NCBI GenBank assembly: GCA_015655545.1
Contig: JAATET010000037.1
Location: 1 to 34,737 of the forward strand
Direction: 5' to 3'
DNA length: 34,737 bases
Origin: Chthoniobacterales bacterium
GTDB taxonomy: Bacteria; Verrucomicrobiota; Verrucomicrobiia; Chthoniobacterales; JAATET01
In this document: positions 15,477 through 29,166 of the stretch, one piece after another
Layout of the letters: every line of letters starts with the position of its first letter
Numbering within the stretch: position 1 is the stretch's first letter
The notes under the pieces: model-generated
Database searches by the model: none
Told to the model about the DNA's origin: nothing
What the model saw: only the letters and a program-made list of their open reading frames with translations
Translations under genes and position numbers: made by a program

Positions 15477-16186
15477 AACTCAACGCCGATCTCGGAGAAA
15501 ACGAACCGCCCGCCCGCACCGCGGCTTTGATGAGTCTCATCGACTTGGCGAATATCGCGTGCGGAGGCCATGCCGGCACGGAGGAAACCATGGAACGGGC
15601 CGTGCGACTGGCCCTCGAAAATCGCGTCGGGATCGGAGCGCACCCGGGGTGGGCGGCGGATTTTGGACGCGGCGCGGCGAAGATCGACACGCCGGAGCTG
15701 GGAGTTCTGCTCGACGCACAAATCCACGCTCTGGAGAGGGTCGCGGGACGGCTGGGCGGATCGCTGTCCCACGTCAAACTCCATGGCGCGCTCTACCATG
15801 CGGTCGAGCGGTCCGAAGAGCTCGCCCGAGGCTATGTGGATCTCGTGCGCGCCCGATACGCCGGCCTGAAAATCGTCGCTCTCGCCGGCGGCCGGCTGAT
15901 CGCCCTTTGTCGAGAGCGCGGTGTGGAGGCGATGCCCGAGGCCTTCGTCGAGCGCGGTTACCGCGAGGATGGAGGATTGATTCCTCGCGGGGAGCCCGGA
16001 GATTTGATTTTCGAGCCCGGGATCGTCGCGGAGAGAGTCCGATCGCTGGCGGAAAACGGCTGCCTCCGCGCCGTGTCGGGAGCCGTCGTGCGGATCGACG
16101 CCACGACGGTCTGCGTGCATTCCGATACGCCCAACGCCGTCCGCATCGCGCGGGCCGCGCGGGAGGTTCTGGGGCCGCGCGCTTAG
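15473..16186 (+). CDS. pxpA: 5-oxoprolinase subunit A (LamB/YcsF family)
   Basis: The 237-residue LamB/YcsF-family subunit of 5-oxoprolinase. It begins MKLNADLGENEP, with LANIACGGHAG (metal/active-site loop), VGIGAHPGWAADFGRG, HVKLHGALYH and EAFVERGYREDGGLIPRG, all in family order. CVHSDTPNA is near the C-terminus. Length is slightly below the usual 250. The family's common AHPSYPD segment reads AHPGWAA here, a moderate divergence. It completes the B-C-A operon. The stop overlaps the stop of the convergent BI-1-type gene, so no terminator fits between them. Confidence 0.92.
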   Translation: MKLNADLGENEPPARTAALMSLIDLANIACGGHAGTEETMERAVRLALENRVGIGAHPGWAADFGRGAAKIDTPELGVLLDAQIHALERVAGRLGGSLSHVKLHGALYHAVERSEELARGYVDLVRARYAGLKIVALAGGRLIALCRERGVEAMPEAFVERGYREDGGLIPRGEPGDLIFEPGIVAERVRSLAENGCLRAVSGAVVRIDATTVCVHSDTPNAVRIARAAREVLGPRA

Positions 16187-16893
16187 TTGCGGCGTCCGAT
16201 CAGGATCTGCAGGACGTAGAAGAACATCGTCGCGACCGAGGCGAAAAGCCCGAGCGACGCCGCGACGTATTGGTTGGTCGAGTATTGATTAAAGATCGCC
16301 GAGGTCTGGTAGAGAATCACGGCGCCGACGAAGAGCACCATCACCGCGGCAAAGAACGTGCCGAGCGTGAATCCGAAGAGGATGCTGGCAACGATGAGCC
16401 CGAGCGCCACGAAGCTGCCGACCTTCAGGATGCCGCCGAGGAACGAAAAATCCTTCTTCGTGGTCACGACGATCGCGGTGAGTCCGAGAAACAGGCCGAT
16501 CGTGATCATGCCGGCCATGGCGATGAGGTTCGGCTCGTTCAGGTAATGGACCGCGATCGTCAGAATCGGCATCAGGACGAAGGCTTCCGCCAGCACATAA
16601 AGACCGAGGCCGGCGTATTGGATTCCGAGGCTCGTTCCGGATAGCGCCCATTTCTGTGCCAGCCAGGAAGCGCCCATGAAAAGAGCCAGCACGGCGAGCC
16701 ACGCGTATTGCGTGCCGATCATCAGTTTGGTCATGGGCAGGGCGATCGGCGAATTGAGGAGCATCGCCTCGAGTCCGATGAGCGCCAGGATGGCTCCGGC
16801 AAGATGCAGGTAGGTGCGGCGGAGAAACTGGCTGCGCTCCACGGTGCTGGAGTCGGCGGCGAGGACGTAGGGATTTTGGTAGGCGTTGCTCAT
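16183..16893 (-). CDS. Bax inhibitor-1/YccA family membrane protein
   Basis: A 236-residue inner-membrane protein with about seven transmembrane segments: HLAGAILALIGLEAMLL, YAWLAVLALFMGASWLA, LGLYVLAEAFVLMPIL, MAGMITIGLFLGLTAIVV, VGSFVALGLIVASILFG, TFFAAVMVLFVGAVILY and AASLGLFASVATMFFYVLQI. It matches the BI-1/YccA/YbhL family, whose members are proton- or calcium-leak channels or FtsH-associated; the bacterial role is not settled. The start overlaps the GluQ-RS stop (ATGA at 16890-16893), so the two are translated from one message. Confidence 0.9.
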   Translation of the reverse strand: MSNAYQNPYVLAADSSTVERSQFLRRTYLHLAGAILALIGLEAMLLNSPIALPMTKLMIGTQYAWLAVLALFMGASWLAQKWALSGTSLGIQYAGLGLYVLAEAFVLMPILTIAVHYLNEPNLIAMAGMITIGLFLGLTAIVVTTKKDFSFLGGILKVGSFVALGLIVASILFGFTLGTFFAAVMVLFVGAVILYQTSAIFNQYSTNQYVAASLGLFASVATMFFYVLQILIGRRN

Positions 16894-17735
16894 ATACGCG
16901 GATTTTCCGCAACGTGCGGCGCGGAACCAAACGAGTCAAGCACCGCTTCCGGCGTGAGCCCCGCCTCCCGTAGCGCACGAAGACTGAGCGCGGCATCGCG
17001 CTTGGCCAGACGACGGCCGGCGGTGTCGCGAAGCAGCGGGCCATGATAAAACTTCGGTGGCGTCGCGCCCAGCGCGCGGTAGAGCAGAAGCTGCCGCGCG
17101 GTGGAGACGAGCAGATCCTCCCCGCGCACCACTTCGGTGATGCTCATGGCGATATCATCGGCCACGACCGCGAGCTCGTAAGCCGGCACGTCGTCTCTGC
17201 GCCATACGACGAAATCGCCGAAGTCGCGCCCGGCCACCAGCTCCACGGCCCCCACGCGTCCGTCGTGAAAGGAGATCGCCTCTCCATCGGGCACGCGAAA
17301 CCGCCAGTTTACGCCCGCGGGCGTTTTCCACGGCAGCGATTCCGTTGCGGGCTGGCGCCATTCGACCGGGAAAACCGGCTCCTCTTCGTGCGGGGCCTGG
17401 GCGGCGAGTTCGACATCGCGGCGGGAATGCGGTGACGGATAAATGAATCCGCCGGCGCGAAGTCGTGTCCAGGCGTCGAGGAAGACGGTGCGACGTTCGC
17501 TTTGCCGGACCGGCCCCTCGTCCCAAGTGATCCCGAGCCATGTCAGATCTTCGAGGCAGGCGGAGGCAAATTCCGGCTTGCAGCGCAGGGGATCGATATC
17601 CTCGATGCGCAGGATGAGGCGCCCGCCGGCTGCGCGGGCGCGCTCGTGCACGGTTCGAAAGGTCGCGGCATGTCCGGCGTGCAGCAATCCTGTCGGAGTC
17701 GGTGCGAGGCGGCCGATGTAGGCGGGCGGCGTCAT
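16890..17735 (-). CDS. gluQ: Glutamyl-Q tRNA(Asp) synthetase
   Basis: A 281-residue, anticodon-domain-less relative of GluRS, the size and layout of GluQ-RS (YadB), which attaches glutamate to queuosine in tRNA(Asp). It shows YIGRLAPTPTGLLHAGHAAT with the HIGH-type motif HAGH (19-22), LRIEDIDPLR, the catalytic-core segment VVRGEDLLVSTARQLLLYRAL, and the KMSKS-equivalent RLAKRDAALS. ATG 17733-17735 gives this N-terminus; an upstream in-frame start would add six residues. The cysteine-rich zinc site usual in the family (near IYPSPHSRRD) is absent: no CxC is seen there. A diverged discriminating GluRS fragment is the alternative, but family size and motifs favour GluQ-RS. It is upstream of, and coupled to, the BI-1 gene. 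Confidence 0.87.
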   Translation of the reverse strand: MTPPAYIGRLAPTPTGLLHAGHAATFRTVHERARAAGGRLILRIEDIDPLRCKPEFASACLEDLTWLGITWDEGPVRQSERRTVFLDAWTRLRAGGFIYPSPHSRRDVELAAQAPHEEEPVFPVEWRQPATESLPWKTPAGVNWRFRVPDGEAISFHDGRVGAVELVAGRDFGDFVVWRRDDVPAYELAVVADDIAMSITEVVRGEDLLVSTARQLLLYRALGATPPKFYHGPLLRDTAGRRLAKRDAALSLRALREAGLTPEAVLDSFGSAPHVAENPRI

Positions 17736-17778
17736 TCTCCGGCATCCTTGCACGGCGCAATGGTTTGCACAGCGCGGA

Positions 17779-19359
17779 ATGAATGGTCATCTTCGCGGTC
17801 CGCCAATGTCGTCGCCAGCGTCAACTCTCCGCCGTTTTTTTTCGCGGCACCCCTTGTTGCGCGATGCGATTTTGTGGGCGATTCCGGCGCTCATTTTCGG
17901 CGCGATCCTGCGGCTGCTGCTCCTGAGCTACTCGCCGTATGCGTTCTGGGGCAGCGACTCGCGTTCCTACTTTGGATTTACGAACGGCGTGCTGAACGAC
18001 TTTTATTTCAGCCTCAACGAAAAGCGGCGCTACCTCTACCCGATCTTTCTGCTGCCGGTGTCGTTGCTGCCGGGTTCCGCGCTTCGTGCCATCGCATGGA
18101 TCCAGCCGCTGCTCGGCCTGCTGACGATTGTGCCGTTCGCTTACATCGTGCGGCGGATTTTTGTCGGTTGGAAAATCCTGATCATCCCGCTCACCGCGCT
18201 CTACGCGGGCCTGCCGGTTTTCATTTGGTATGAGCACGAGCTTATCGCCGACACGATCCTTTTCAGCGGCATGGTGTGGATGCTGGGGGGCTGGATGGCC
18301 TGGGTCGGCCAGGCGCGGATCGAACGAGCGCGGGCGCTCTGGTGGTGGTTTTTCACGCCGCTGGCGATCATCGCGCTCACCAAGCCGTCGGTGAAATTTT
18401 TCTGGCCAGGCATCCTGTTCGCGCTCCTGGTCGCAAAAGCCTGGCGGGTGTTGAACTGGAAGCAATGGTCCGCGCTCGCGGCGGTTTTTCTGATCGGCTT
18501 CTCGATGGGCGACGACGACCAGGGCTCGTGGCTGCTCTACAACACCGCGTTTCCCTACACCCAGCTCGATACCCCGCGGCATGCGGAATACAAGGCCGAG
18601 ATTAGCGACTGGGTGCTGGCGAAACGCGCGCGCATCGACTCCTACGCGGACGAAGATTACGAGGTGCAGAAATACCTGCGCGGCCCCGGCAAGGACAAAA
18701 GCCGTCCGCTCTGGGCGGCGCTGGGGAAGGACAAAAACCGGATGGCGCGCGTTTCCCGCGACCTTGCGATGGAGTCGATTCTCGCGCGGCCCGACATGTT
18801 CCTGAAAATCGGCCTGCATCGCCTCCTCGGCTCGTGCAATCCCGCCGATCTCGATTACGACCGCTTCGAGGCCGATTATTTCGCCGCGCGCCTGCGGGTG
18901 GATCTCGCCGGCAAGCGCACGCCCGAGGAAATGCTGCGCATCGCCTTTGGCATCCCGTCGAAAGCTCCGTTTCCTTCCAAGGAGCAATTCTGGAGCTGGA
19001 CCTGTCCGCATCCCGACTCCGCGGTGAGCCGGTGGATGGTGTCCTACGTGAAAACCTACCAGCAACTCGGCGAGCTCGTGAAACGGCCGACGGGCGAGCG
19101 GCGTTCGTTCGATCAGTATCGCCTCACCTGGCTCGGATGGGCCCTTTTGCTTGGCGCCATCGCGGCCTGCTTCCCGCCGTTCCTGCGCACGGTCGGCGTG
19201 TGGGTGATCGGCATGACAGCCGCGATGCTCGCCACGTATCTCGTGGGAATCCAGCACGTGCGCTATTTCGCGCCCATGTGGCCGATCGTCCTGCTTGCGC
19301 TGGCGATCGTCATCGACTGGCCGATCCGGATCGCGCAAGGCTTCCGGCGAAAGGTCTGA
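17779..19359 (+). CDS. Multi-pass membrane protein, glycosyltransferase-39/PMT-like
   Basis: A 526-residue integral membrane protein with about nine to ten hydrophobic segments and one long hydrophilic stretch (about 255-430). An acidic residue in the first external loop (YSPYAFWGSDSRSYFGFTNG) is reminiscent of the catalytic Asp of dolichyl-phosphate-mannose-type (GT-C) transferases, and the C-terminal HVRYFAPMWPIVLLALAIVI resembles the ends of such proteins. I cannot assign a substrate; lipid-linked sugar transfer to an envelope glycan or protein is a guess from fold class. ATG 17779 is the longest start; ATG 17806 (MSSPASTLRRFF) is equally possible and neither has a clear Shine-Dalgarno. 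It is divergent from gluQ and lies 59 bases before an EamA-type transporter on the same strand. Confidence 0.75.
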   Translation: MNGHLRGPPMSSPASTLRRFFSRHPLLRDAILWAIPALIFGAILRLLLLSYSPYAFWGSDSRSYFGFTNGVLNDFYFSLNEKRRYLYPIFLLPVSLLPGSALRAIAWIQPLLGLLTIVPFAYIVRRIFVGWKILIIPLTALYAGLPVFIWYEHELIADTILFSGMVWMLGGWMAWVGQARIERARALWWWFFTPLAIIALTKPSVKFFWPGILFALLVAKAWRVLNWKQWSALAAVFLIGFSMGDDDQGSWLLYNTAFPYTQLDTPRHAEYKAEISDWVLAKRARIDSYADEDYEVQKYLRGPGKDKSRPLWAALGKDKNRMARVSRDLAMESILARPDMFLKIGLHRLLGSCNPADLDYDRFEADYFAARLRVDLAGKRTPEEMLRIAFGIPSKAPFPSKEQFWSWTCPHPDSAVSRWMVSYVKTYQQLGELVKRPTGERRSFDQYRLTWLGWALLLGAIAACFPPFLRTVGVWVIGMTAAMLATYLVGIQHVRYFAPMWPIVLLALAIVIDWPIRIAQGFRRKV

Positions 19360-19418
19360 TTCCGCTCGCGCGAAGCCGCCGCGCTTTCCTTCCGCGGCCG
19401 GATGCACTAGATGGGGCC

Positions 19419-19859
19419 ATGTGGCTCGTCTACGCGCTGTCGGCATCGATCATCTGGGGCATCAGCTACGCGGCCAGCGGACGGGCCATCGAGCGCGGAG
19501 TCTCGCCGCTCGTTTTCTTCACCCTCTACGCCGCCGTCGGCGCGGTCATGGGCCTCGGCACACTCGCCGCAACGGGAAAAATCGCCACGTTCCCCGAGGA
19601 AATCCGCGGTGTCGGCAAAGACTGGGTCTGGCTCGTCGTCGCGGTAATCACCTCCGGCGTCGGCGCCCTGCTCATCTACATGGCGATCGGCGAGAAGAAC
19701 GCCACGCTCGCCTCGCTCATCGAGATTTCCTACCCGCTTTTCGTGGCCTTTTTCGCGTGGCTGTTCTTCCGCGAGACACAATTCAATGCCGCGACCGCTG
19801 CTGGCGCCGTCCTGATACTCTCCGGAGTCGCGGTCGTTTTTTTCAGCAATCGGCACTGA
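19419..19859 (+). CDS. Half-size EamA/DMT-family transporter
   Basis: A 146-residue membrane protein with five hydrophobic segments (WLVYALSASIIWGISYA, LVFFTLYAAVGAVMGLG, WVWLVVAVITSGVGALLIYM, LIEISYPLFVAFFAWLFF, AATAAGAVLILSGVAVVFF). This is a single EamA repeat, whereas most family members have two and about 290 residues. Single-repeat members exist and would work as dimers. LIEISYPLFVAFFAWLFFRE is the family's conserved penultimate-helix pattern. ATG 19419 was chosen since the hydrophobic N-terminus begins there. Substrate unknown; metabolite export is typical of the family. Confidence 0.85.
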   Translation: MWLVYALSASIIWGISYAASGRAIERGVSPLVFFTLYAAVGAVMGLGTLAATGKIATFPEEIRGVGKDWVWLVVAVITSGVGALLIYMAIGEKNATLASLIEISYPLFVAFFAWLFFRETQFNAATAAGAVLILSGVAVVFFSNRH

Positions 19860-19926
19860 GGCAATCAGCACGGCGGCCAGTGTTCTGGATTTGCGCGGCC
19901 ATTGGGCATAGCCTGCGGACAATGCG

Positions 19927-22043
<2,117 letters not shown>

Positions 22044-22047
<4 letters not shown>

Positions 22048-22655
22048 GAGCGTGTCGCGGGATGATCGGCGAGTAATTTCAGCGATTGCGCGAGCAGGTT
22101 TTTTCCGGGTTCCGTGCGATGCCAGGTCGAGGCGCCGGAAGGGTGCGGCAGCGGCAGCAGGTCGCAGGCATGGCCGCTGTAGCGGATGCGCTCGATGCGG
22201 CCCACGATCTCGGAAAGCAGCGCGAAGGAATGAAACTGCGAGATGGCCAGCTTGCCGACCGCGATGACGAGCGACGGCTGAAGAAGGTCGAACTCCCGCC
22301 GCAGCCAATGCGAGCAATTCACGATTTCCTCCGGATCGGGCACGCGGTAGCCGCCCTTGGGATTTTTTCCCGGGAAGAATCGGCACACCGCCGCGAAATA
22401 AATCCGCTCGCGCGCCTCGCCCTCCGTCCAGCCCGTGGCGGATTCGATCCATTTGAAAAGCGTTTTTCCGGCCGTCCACGCGAACGGCCGCCCGAGCACG
22501 GGCTCCTTCACGCCGGGTGCCTGGCCGACGAGCAGGATGCGGCTGACCACGGGCAGACCGGCGACCACGGGCTTGTGCATGCGCGGGCAGCGGGTGCAGG
22601 CCAGCAATTCGTGGCGATGAGTGGTGAGTGCGTCGGCGGCGCTGGACATTCCCAT
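22044..22655 (-). CDS. Uracil-DNA glycosylase, family 4/5-like iron-sulfur type
   Basis: A 203-residue base-excision-repair enzyme removing uracil from DNA. Motif 1 reads [15 protein letters not shown] and the late motif [10 protein letters not shown]. Four cysteines that would hold a [4Fe-4S] cluster are visible: Cys20-x2-Cys23, Cys91 ([10 protein letters not shown]) and Cys114 ([10 protein letters not shown]). The gap between the last two is 22 residues, longer than the roughly 15 usual in family 4, so assignment to a sub-family is open. ATG 22653-22655 was chosen over a TTG at 22719-22721 whose extra 22 residues look non-conserved; ATG 22647-22649 is also possible. It lies 117 bases after the GNAT gene on the same strand. 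Confidence 0.85.
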
Positions 22656-22772
22656 GGGTCGGGCGACCAGCTTGTCACAAACCAGTCGCCCTGCGCATCG
22701 CCTATTTTCCGCCTCCGCCAAGCCCCTGCCAAACAGCGCCGACGAGGATTGCCTCTCGCGGCGCTTTTGGCG

Positions 22773-23333
22773 CTAAGCGACAGTCTGCGGGGAAGAGCCT
22801 GGAGGGTGGAGCGCATAGATCGTTTCCACCGCACCGGAGCCCGCGCGGCGCTCGGAAACCAAATCGCCTCTTCGAGCCAGAAGTCGAGGTGCGGCGATAT
22901 TATCCTCGAGCGAAAATGCGAGCCAGCGTCGGATGCCGGCGTCCCACGCCAGCCGCGCGAGGTGGCGCAGCAAGGCATCGCCGCCGCCGTGACGCTGCCA
23001 CTCGTCCACCAGGACAATGGCGACTTCGGCGAGCTGCGGATCTTCTTTCGTGCGAATGCAGCGGGCGACGCCGACTTGATCGATTTCGCGTCCGTCGCGA
23101 TCGAGGATCGCGAGGATGAGCGCGATGTGATCGACGAAATCGCAGTGCGTCAAATAGTGGAGCTCCGGCTCCGTGAAGCGCTTCCGATATTGGAGAAAAC
23201 GATAGGCATGGCCGGTGGGCGACAGGCGCGCGAGACCGCGAGTCAAAGCGGCGCCGTCCGCCGGACGGATCTGCCGCGTGATGGCGGATGTCCCGCCACG
23301 CAATGGGACGAGCTCGGAAGAAACCGCGTTCAT
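22773..23333 (-). CDS. GNAT-family N-acetyltransferase
   Basis: A 186-residue acetyltransferase fold. IRPADGAALTRGLARLSPTG is the usual N-terminal strand-helix, with LILAILDRDGREIDQVGVARC in the middle. AEVAIVLVDEWQRHGGGDALLRHLARLA is the acetyl-CoA-binding beta4-alpha3 segment; the pyrophosphate loop Q/RxxGxG/A reads QRHGGGDALL. ALILAI then LAFSLEDNIAAPRLLARRGD completes the fold. The substrate is unknown; the region is typical of GNATs fused to or related to protein-lysine acetyltransferases. The gene starts 4 bases after the DUF1345 stop, so it is the last member of the oxyR-clpB string. Confidence 0.86.
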   Translation of the reverse strand: MNAVSSELVPLRGGTSAITRQIRPADGAALTRGLARLSPTGHAYRFLQYRKRFTEPELHYLTHCDFVDHIALILAILDRDGREIDQVGVARCIRTKEDPQLAEVAIVLVDEWQRHGGGDALLRHLARLAWDAGIRRWLAFSLEDNIAAPRLLARRGDLVSERRAGSGAVETIYALHPPGSSPQTVA

Positions 23334-23337
23334 GAAT

Positions 23338-24021
23338 CTACGGCTGCAGCAGCGAGGCGAGCATGTTGATGCTGAGGGCGAGGATGAAGGTATTGAAAAG
23401 GAACGAAAGCACGCCGTGGAGCAGGACGAGCCGGCGCATCTCCGGCGAAGTGACGCCGATGTCCGAGGTCTGGGCGGTGGCGCCGATCACGAAGGCGAAG
23501 TAAGCGAAATCGAGATAGTCGGGAGATTTTTCGCCCGGAATGTCGAGACCGATGCGGCGCGGAGTGGCAGAGGCGCCGCGGTAAAAAACGTGGGCGTAAT
23601 GCAGCGTGAAAAGCGTGTGCACGAGCGTCCAGGACGCCAGGACCGTGAAGAGAGTTTGTCCGAGCTGAAGGTTGCGATGGGCCGCGCCGGCATCTTTCTG
23701 CGCGTGAAGCGTGAGCACGACAGCCATCACGCTGATGCAGACGCCAATGAGCACGAACCCGAAGATCATGGCGCGGCCGGAGTCCTGCAGCCGGGCGTTG
23801 CGATGGGCGTGCGCGGGATCGCCGGTGAGGATCGAGATCCAGGCCAGAACGAGTAAAGCCGCGGCGTAAACATCCCAGGCATTGATGAAGCGGGTGAGCG
23901 GCGTGTCGCCATGCGCCAGGAATCCTGCGGCGAGCGCGAGCGGCAGCGCGATCCATTGGCGATGATGGGCGTCGAGCCGGCCGATGGCGGACAGAGGACG
24001 AGTCGACGTGGCGGCCTTCAC
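23338..24021 (-). CDS. DUF1345 family membrane protein
   Basis: A 227-residue inner-membrane protein of the DUF1345 family, recognised by SPDYLDFAYFAFVIGATAQTSD near residue 170 and the following helix LHGVLSFLFNTFILALSINM. Hydrophobic segments: WIALPLALAAGFLAHG, WDVYAAALLVLAWISIL, IFGFVLIGVCISVMAVVLTL, FTVLASWTLVHTLFTLHYA and two later. Function is unknown. It starts at GTG 24019-24021, 7 bases after the clpB stop, and is followed by the GNAT gene after 4 bases, so translation is probably coupled along the string. Confidence 0.87.
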   Translation of the reverse strand: MKAATSTRPLSAIGRLDAHHRQWIALPLALAAGFLAHGDTPLTRFINAWDVYAAALLVLAWISILTGDPAHAHRNARLQDSGRAMIFGFVLIGVCISVMAVVLTLHAQKDAGAAHRNLQLGQTLFTVLASWTLVHTLFTLHYAHVFYRGASATPRRIGLDIPGEKSPDYLDFAYFAFVIGATAQTSDIGVTSPEMRRLVLLHGVLSFLFNTFILALSINMLASLLQP

Positions 24022-24028
24022 GGGAGAT

Positions 24029-26599
<2,571 letters not shown>

Positions 26600-26610
26600 G
26601 GATGGGATGG

Positions 26611-27516
26611 TTAGGTTTTGGGACGACGGATGGGGCGAGGGCAGGACTCGCGGAGATCTTCGAGGAAAACGGTGGCGGCGCGGGAAAGGGGGCGGCGCCT
26701 GTTCCAGAATGCCACGATGGTGCGCTGCGGCCGCGGAGCGCGGAGAGAACGGTAGATCGGCTGTTCCGGCGCCGCCTGCGCTGCGGCCATTTTTGGAATG
26801 AGGGAGATGCCGAGGCCGGCGTGGACGAGCCGGCGGATCGTTTCGACCTGGGCGCTGCGTGAAATGACGCGCGGCTGCACGCCGCTCTGGTGGCAGAACT
26901 GGAGCGCCTGGTCGCCGAGGCAGTGGCCTTCCTTCATCAGCACAAACGTCGAGTTTTCGAGGTCGCCGGCGGAGATCGATTTTTTGACGGCGAGCGGATG
27001 GGACGGCGGCACGGCCAGCAGCAGTTCCTCGGTGAAAAGCGGCGCGATTTCAAATGCCGTATCGCGCAGCGGCAGGCTGGCGATGGCGAAATCGACCTCG
27101 TAGCTCGAGACGAGCGAGGCGAGGGTGGCCGTGGTGTCCTCGTGGATGACGATCTGCACGCCCGGGTAGCGCTCCGTGAAGCTGCCGATCAGCGACGGCA
27201 GCAGGTAAGGCGCGATCGTGGGGAGCACGCCAACCGAGACCTGGCCGCGCGTGATCGTGTGGGTCTCGCGGGCTTCGCGCTCCGCTTCGGCGAGCTCGTC
27301 GAGAATGCGCGCGGCCCGGACGATGAACCGCTCGCCGCTGGAGGTGACCCGCGTGCGGCGCCGGTCGCGCTCGAACAGGCGCTCTCCGAGCTCCTCCTCG
27401 AGTTTGCGCACCTGCTGGCTCAACGAGGGCTGCGAGATGTGGCAGTCGCCCGCCGCCCGGCTGAAGCTGCCGGTGCGGGCCACGGCCACGACATAGCGAA
27501 GCTGGTGCACTTCCAT
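26611..27516 (-). CDS. oxyR: LysR-family peroxide sensor OxyR
   Basis: OxyR is activated by peroxide through an intramolecular disulfide and turns on catalase and related genes. The 301-residue protein starts [20 protein letters not shown], with the helix-turn-helix [20 protein letters not shown] (21-40). The regulatory domain carries both redox cysteines in [14 protein letters not shown]: Cys199 and Cys208, the same numbers as in E. coli Oxy[19 protein letters not shown] follows. ATG 27514-27516 lies inside the first ATAG block of the operator, so the regulator can bind over its own start codon and probably controls itself. The gene is divergent from catalase and continuous with clpB. Confidence 0.95.
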   Translation of the reverse strand: MEVHQLRYVVAVARTGSFSRAAGDCHISQPSLSQQVRKLEEELGERLFERDRRRTRVTSSGERFIVRAARILDELAEAEREARETHTITRGQVSVGVLPTIAPYLLPSLIGSFTERYPGVQIVIHEDTTATLASLVSSYEVDFAIASLPLRDTAFEIAPLFTEELLLAVPPSHPLAVKKSISAGDLENSTFVLMKEGHCLGDQALQFCHQSGVQPRVISRSAQVETIRRLVHAGLGISLIPKMAAAQAAPEQPIYRSLRAPRPQRTIVAFWNRRRPLSRAATVFLEDLRESCPRPIRRPKT

Positions 27517-27551
27517 AGGCGTTTCCTATTTATACGATAGGAAAGAAGTAT
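27515..27551. promoter_or_regulatory. OxyR operator, four-block consensus
   Basis: The classical OxyR recognition pattern is ATAG-N7-CTAT-N7-ATAG-N7-CTAT. Here it reads ATAG (27515-27518), CTAT (27526-27529), ATAG (27537-27540), GTAT (27548-27551), all with exact 7-base spacing: 15 of 16 defined bases match. It sits between divergent oxyR and katA, ending 83 bases before the katA ATG, a normal place for activation of katA and autoregulation of oxyR. Confidence 0.88.
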
Positions 27552-27634
27552 TTCAACTATGACGTAGATCAAGGGCATGATGGCGGCCCGTTGCGATCCT
27601 TGCGATCGCTTGCACCTCAACCAGGAAAAATCTC

Positions 27635-29146
27635 ATGTCCCAGGAAAACACCACTCCGCCGATGCTCACCACCGCCTCCGGCATTCCGGTGGCCGACAAC
27701 CAGAACACGCTGACCGCCGGCCCGCGCGGCCCGGTGCTCCTCCAGGATTTCTGGCTTCTCGAAAAGCTCGCGCACTTCAACCGCGAGCGCATTCCCGAGC
27801 GGGTGGTTCACGCCAAGGGCTCCGCCGCCTACGGAAAGCTCACCGTCACGCACGACATCTCGAAGTATTCCAAGGCGAAGCTCTTCGCCAAAGTCGGCAC
27901 GGAGGTCGAAGCCTTCCTGCGCTTTTCCACGGTCGCCGGCGAGCGCGGCGCGGCCGACGCCGAGCGCGACGTGCGCGGCTTCGCCCTGCGTTTTTACACC
28001 GACGAGGGCAATTGGGACATTGTGGGCAACAACACCCCGGTCTTTTTCATCCGCGACCCGCTGAAGTTCCCCGACTTCATTCACACCCAGAAGCGCGATC
28101 CGCACACGAACCTGCGCAGCAACACCGCGGCGTGGGATTTCTGGTCCCTTTCCCCGGAGTCCCTTCACCAGGTGACGATTCTCATGAGCGATCGCGGCAT
28201 TCCGCAGAACCTGCGCCAGATGCACGGCTTCGGCTCGCACACGTATTCGTTCGTCAACGCCATCGGCGAGCGCTACTGGGTGAAGTTCCATTTCAAGTCC
28301 CTCCAGGGGATCGCCTACTACACCGACGCCGAGGCCACCGAGGCCGTGGGGCAGAACCGCGAGACTTCGCAGGCCGATCTCTTCCATGCGATCGCCGACG
28401 GAAATTTCCCCCGCTGGCGCTTCGCGGTGCAGATCATGCCCGAGGCCGACGCCGCCGATTACAAGGTCAATCCCTTCGACCTCACCAAGGTCTGGCCGCA
28501 TGCCGACTACCCGCTCATCGATGTCGGCGTCCTCGAGCTCAATCGCAACCCTCACAACTATCACGCCGAGGTCGAGCAGGCCGCGTTTTCGCCGGCGAAC
28601 GTCGTTCCCGGCGTCGGGCACTCGCCCGACAAGGTGCTTCAATCCCGCATCTTCTCCTATGCGGACGCCCAACGCTACCGCCTCGGCGTCAATTACCAGC
28701 AGCTCCCTGTCAATGCGCCCCGCTGTCCCGTCTTCAACTACCAGCGCGACGGCTCCATGCGCTTCGACGCCAGCAAGGACGTGAGCCCGAACTACGAGCC
28801 GAACTCCTTCAATGGCCCGCAGGAATGCCCCGCCTTCGCCGAGCCCGTGCTCAAGCTCGAGGGCGACGCCGACCGTTACAATCACCGCGCCGGCAACGAC
28901 GATTACACGCAGCCCGGAAACCTCTTCCGCCTGATGACGCCCGACGCGCAGGAGCGCCTCTGCGCCAATATCGGCCGCCATATGACCGGCGTGCCGGTGG
29001 AGATCCAGATGCGCGCCATCTGCCATTTCTTCCGTGCGGATCCGGACTACGGCCTCGGCGTCGCCAGGGCCCTCGGCCTCGACATCAGCGAATTCGCGGC
29101 CAAGGCGCATTCCGCACCCGCGCCCGAATTGGCATCCGCCGGTTAG
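27635..29146 (+). CDS. katA: Monofunctional haem catalase
   Basis: Catalase dismutates hydrogen peroxide to water and oxygen. The 503-residue protein is of the small-subunit haem catalase type. It shows distal His59 in [18 protein letters not shown], catalytic Asn in [18 protein letters not shown] (Asn132/133), FRFSTV-type [12 protein letters not shown], and the proximal haem-ligand segment [14 protein letters not shown] with Tyr342. There is no signal peptide, so it acts in the cytoplasm. ATG 27635 has AGGA about 8 bases upstream. It is divergent from oxyR across a nearly perfect OxyR operator and ends 20 bases from the convergent ftsZ stop. Confidence 0.96.
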   Translation: MSQENTTPPMLTTASGIPVADNQNTLTAGPRGPVLLQDFWLLEKLAHFNRERIPERVVHAKGSAAYGKLTVTHDISKYSKAKLFAKVGTEVEAFLRFSTVAGERGAADAERDVRGFALRFYTDEGNWDIVGNNTPVFFIRDPLKFPDFIHTQKRDPHTNLRSNTAAWDFWSLSPESLHQVTILMSDRGIPQNLRQMHGFGSHTYSFVNAIGERYWVKFHFKSLQGIAYYTDAEATEAVGQNRETSQADLFHAIADGNFPRWRFAVQIMPEADAADYKVNPFDLTKVWPHADYPLIDVGVLELNRNPHNYHAEVEQAAFSPANVVPGVGHSPDKVLQSRIFSYADAQRYRLGVNYQQLPVNAPRCPVFNYQRDGSMRFDASKDVSPNYEPNSFNGPQECPAFAEPVLKLEGDADRYNHRAGNDDYTQPGNLFRLMTPDAQERLCANIGRHMTGVPVEIQMRAICHFFRADPDYGLGVARALGLDISEFAAKAHSAPAPELASAG

Positions 29147-29166
29147 GAACCCGGAATCGCGCCCGC

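Noticed and set aside
17821-19446. A 541-codon minus-strand frame
   Set aside because: It is antisense to a multi-pass membrane protein; its Arg/His/Asp-rich composition is typical of mirrored hydrophobic codons.
22755-22775. Terminator-like GCGC dyad after the GNAT gene
   Set aside because: The apparent repeat is mostly direct (GGCGC twice) with a four-base stem; no reliable hairpin or T tract.
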